Positions 13,572-14,893 of a stretch of DNA of 14,893 nt are shown here, piece by piece. Position 1 is the stretch's first letter; each line of letters begins with the position of its first letter. Source of the stretch: an uncultured Prevotellaceae bacterium. Its GTDB lineage: Bacteria; Bacteroidota; Bacteroidia; Bacteroidales; Bacteroidaceae. The translations under genes and the position numbers were made by a program. The DNA lies in assembly GCA_945827465.1 (NCBI GenBank), contig CALZOH010000057.1, positions 1 to 14,893 of the forward strand, read 5' to 3'. Under the pieces are notes generated by a model. That model saw only the letters and a list, made by a program, of their open reading frames with translations, was not told the DNA's origin and did not search any database.

Positions 13572-14477
13572 ATGTACGACCACAAAATTCATTATTGCTT
13601 CACGCTGTCCGAGGGACAGATGAAGTATCTACGCAGCAAGAAGTACAAGATTGACCGCATGGAATGCTTCTTGTCGCTTGTTGAACTTGCTGAACGCGAA
13701 ACGAAACTGGTACAGATAAGCAAGACTCAACAAGTTGAAATCTTGCCCGGCCAAGTGATGGTTGACAATACCCGACTTGCCAAGCTCTGGGATAAAGACC
13801 GCAAGACGGTTCCCAAACTTATAGAGGCGATGGAGGCTCTGGGTATTTCCTCTTCACAGAAGGTAGGAGATAACCGCATCCATACGCTTCATGCTTTTTC
13901 GGGCTGGTATGTGGATGGCATGTTTGTCAAGAATCCCTTCGCAACAAGAAGGAATGCCGATGGCACTGCAATCGTCACCGCGGAAGTTCCACCTGCAAGA
14001 GTGTTCACTATCGAGGTATTAGATGACAAGAACATTAGTGAGGAAAGTTCTGACTCTGATAGCGACAATTCCCAAGGAGGAAACGCGGGTGTGATTCAGT
14101 CTGCCGATAGCAGGGTTCCCCATCCATCACCACCATCTAATGATAGTAACAATGTGGGTAAATCTGTTACGGATGGAAGAACTTCCGATTCTTCTCAGAA
14201 CAACATTTCCCATCAGTCTGCTGACATCCCTTCTTCGCATGTAGAAGCCGATGGTAGTCAGAAAGATAATGCAAGTCGAACGCAGAGCCAAACTCGTTTG
14301 AGCTATGCTGAGACGCAGCTTATCTTATCTAATGAAGGGAAAATGGATGACGAACCATCAGCACAGCAAGAAGGACTGCCACCACAATCAAACAGCACCT
14401 CGTCTGATAGCAATGGAGGCTACAATCAGCAGTCTAATGGCTATGACAACCCTAACGGCTTCCATAGCGACAAGTGA
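13572..14477 (+). CDS. Element protein with winged-helix-like N-terminal domain and long Ser/Asn-rich tail
   Basis: Of the 301 residues the first ~125 are ordered: YCFTLSEGQMKYLRS, ECFLSLVELAERE, then VEILPGQVMVDNTRLAKLWDKDRKTVPKLIEAMEALG at about 55-91 and NRIHTLHAFSGWYVDG. The last two segments look like the recognition helix and wing of a replication-initiator or GntR-like winged helix. Proteins of this kind stand before mobilization genes in Bacteroides mobilizable elements; a role in replication or transfer is possible, and I know no proven function. From ~150 to 301 the chain is low complexity (Ser, Asn, Asp, Gln) and probably disordered. It lies 12 bases after the small HTH gene, and a hairpin-rich region follows. 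Confidence 0.65.
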   Translation: MYDHKIHYCFTLSEGQMKYLRSKKYKIDRMECFLSLVELAERETKLVQISKTQQVEILPGQVMVDNTRLAKLWDKDRKTVPKLIEAMEALGISSSQKVGDNRIHTLHAFSGWYVDGMFVKNPFATRRNADGTAIVTAEVPPARVFTIEVLDDKNISEESSDSDSDNSQGGNAGVIQSADSRVPHPSPPSNDSNNVGKSVTDGRTSDSSQNNISHQSADIPSSHVEADGSQKDNASRTQSQTRLSYAETQLILSNEGKMDDEPSAQQEGLPPQSNSTSSDSNGGYNQQSNGYDNPNGFHSDK

Positions 14478-14532
14478 CAGCCCTGAACGACTCAGGTCTA
14501 CGACCTGCACCGCTCAACCATCCCAAGGGAAG

Positions 14533-14565
14533 TTTGCAGTTGCAGGATGCCTGACAAACTGCAAA
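14533..14565 (+). repeat. Nested 13-bp hairpin in the candidate oriT
   Basis: TTTGCAGTT (14533-14541) pairs with AACTGCAAA (14557-14565). Inside it CAGG (14543-14546) pairs with CCTG (14550-14553) around ATG. One base on the left and three on the right separate the two stems. Confidence 0.6.
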
Positions 14566-14598
14566 GCACCTCTAAGCCCTGACGGGAACTTTGTTGTT

Positions 14599-14615
14599 AA
14601 AAGCCCCGCTTTTTT
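14599..14615 (+). terminator. Possible terminator of the HTH/winged-helix operon
   Basis: AAAAGC-CCC-GCTTTT followed directly by two more T gives a short stem and a U run of six. It could end the transcript of 13122-14477 or be one of the oriT stems. Confidence 0.45.
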
Positions 14616-14768
14616 AGAGGGACTTTTCGAGAAATCCTTTTGTAGTACAAAACAGGTGTCCCTGTTCTTGCACTCCTAAAAGTTTCTCGGGCTACTCGCA
14701 GGCTCGCAGACCATGTCCTTCTTTCTAATCAGTTTTATATTCATCCCTTTCATTAAAAGATATTGACA

Positions 14769-14893
14769 ATGAAGAAAAAGACGATAACCAAGAAAGCGCC
14801 AACCAAGGTACATGCCTTCAGATGTACGGATGAAGTCTGGTCGCAACTCAAAGCACTTGCCAAGGAATGTGGCTTAAGCCTGAACCGCTATCT
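14769..14893 (+). CDS. Mobilization accessory protein, probably ribbon-helix-helix, 5' part
   Basis: Only 41 codons are in the window. After a basic start (MKKKTITKKAPTKVH) the sequence AFRCTDEVWSQLKALAKECGLSLNRYL has the strand-helix-helix pattern of ribbon-helix-helix proteins such as MobC-type relaxosome partners, which bind oriT beside the relaxase. The candidate oriT immediately upstream supports this. The gene runs past the window end, so length and the presence of a relaxase behind it are unknown. Confidence 0.55.
   Translation, partial: MKKKTITKKAPTKVHAFRCTDEVWSQLKALAKECGLSLNRY

Larger units (their letters stand above)
14478..14768 (+). other. Hairpin-dense region, candidate origin of transfer (oriT)
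   Basis: In 291 bases without a gene I see at least six separate stems: CAGGTC-TAC-GACCTG (14493-14507); TCCC-AA-GGGA (14521-14530); a nested stem 14533-14565; AAAAGC-CCC-GCTTTT (14599-14613); TTTTGTA-G-TACAAAA (14638-14652); and AACAGG-TGTC-CCTGTT (14651-14666). CGAGAAA (14628-14634) can also pair with TTTCTCG (14683-14689). The region stands directly before a predicted mobilization gene, the usual place for oriT. The nick site cannot be named from sequence alone. Confidence 0.55.

Noticed and set aside
14305..14679. 124-codon frame at the end of the winged-helix-like gene
   Set aside because: It is the shifted frame of the low-complexity tail and continues through the hairpin-rich region; no sensible protein pattern.

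Overview
The window looks like Bacteroidales DNA (Bacteroides/Prevotella type). Several genes are preceded by the Bacteroidetes -7 element TAnnTTTG, and the gene content fits that order: a DUF6261-like C-terminus, a CE15 esterase, a stand-alone LytTR regulator, and mobile genes of the kind found on Bacteroides integrative elements. The species cannot be read from the sequence, and all family calls were made by eye without database searches.

Left part (about 1-6630). This looks like resident chromosome. It begins with the 3' end of a DUF6261-like gene on the + strand. Four units follow on the - strand: a secreted CE15 glucuronoyl-esterase-like enzyme; a two-gene overlapping unit (a lipoprotein with a DUF3142-like barrel and a 722-aa exported protein starting its mature part with CGPYFP); and, upstream of a clear hairpin terminator, a two-gene unit (stand-alone LytTR DNA-binding protein plus a membrane-anchored phosphodiester-glycosidase-like protein whose usual DGG motif is lost). 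The LytTR/membrane-protein pair overlaps by ATGA and suggests a regulator with a dedicated membrane partner.

Middle (about 6850-8760). An AT-rich divergent pair: a 194-aa regulator-like protein read leftwards and a Ser/Thr kinase with one transmembrane helix read rightwards. Their promoters face away from each other across a very short shared region. The regulator appears to be transcribed with almost no leader. Whether the pair is cargo of the mobile element or a resident accessory locus cannot be decided here.

Right part (about 8930-14893). This is the start of an integrative, probably mobilizable, element. A good promoter (TTTG-N20-TATCTTTG) precedes a leader carrying about ten TTGACAA-like sites spaced close to 10 bp apart, then a protein with a zinc-ribbon-like N-terminus and four consecutive excisionase/MerR-type HTH repeats. 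Next comes a tyrosine recombinase with all catalytic residues but an in-frame amber codon at codon 113. After it lie a two-helix membrane protein of a type I associate with Bacteroides mobile elements, a small coiled-coil/HTH protein, and a winged-helix-like protein with a long Ser/Asn-rich tail. A 291-bp stretch packed with hairpins then looks like an oriT, followed by the start of a ribbon-helix-helix-like mobilization gene cut by the window end. The att sites and the right end of the element are not identifiable.
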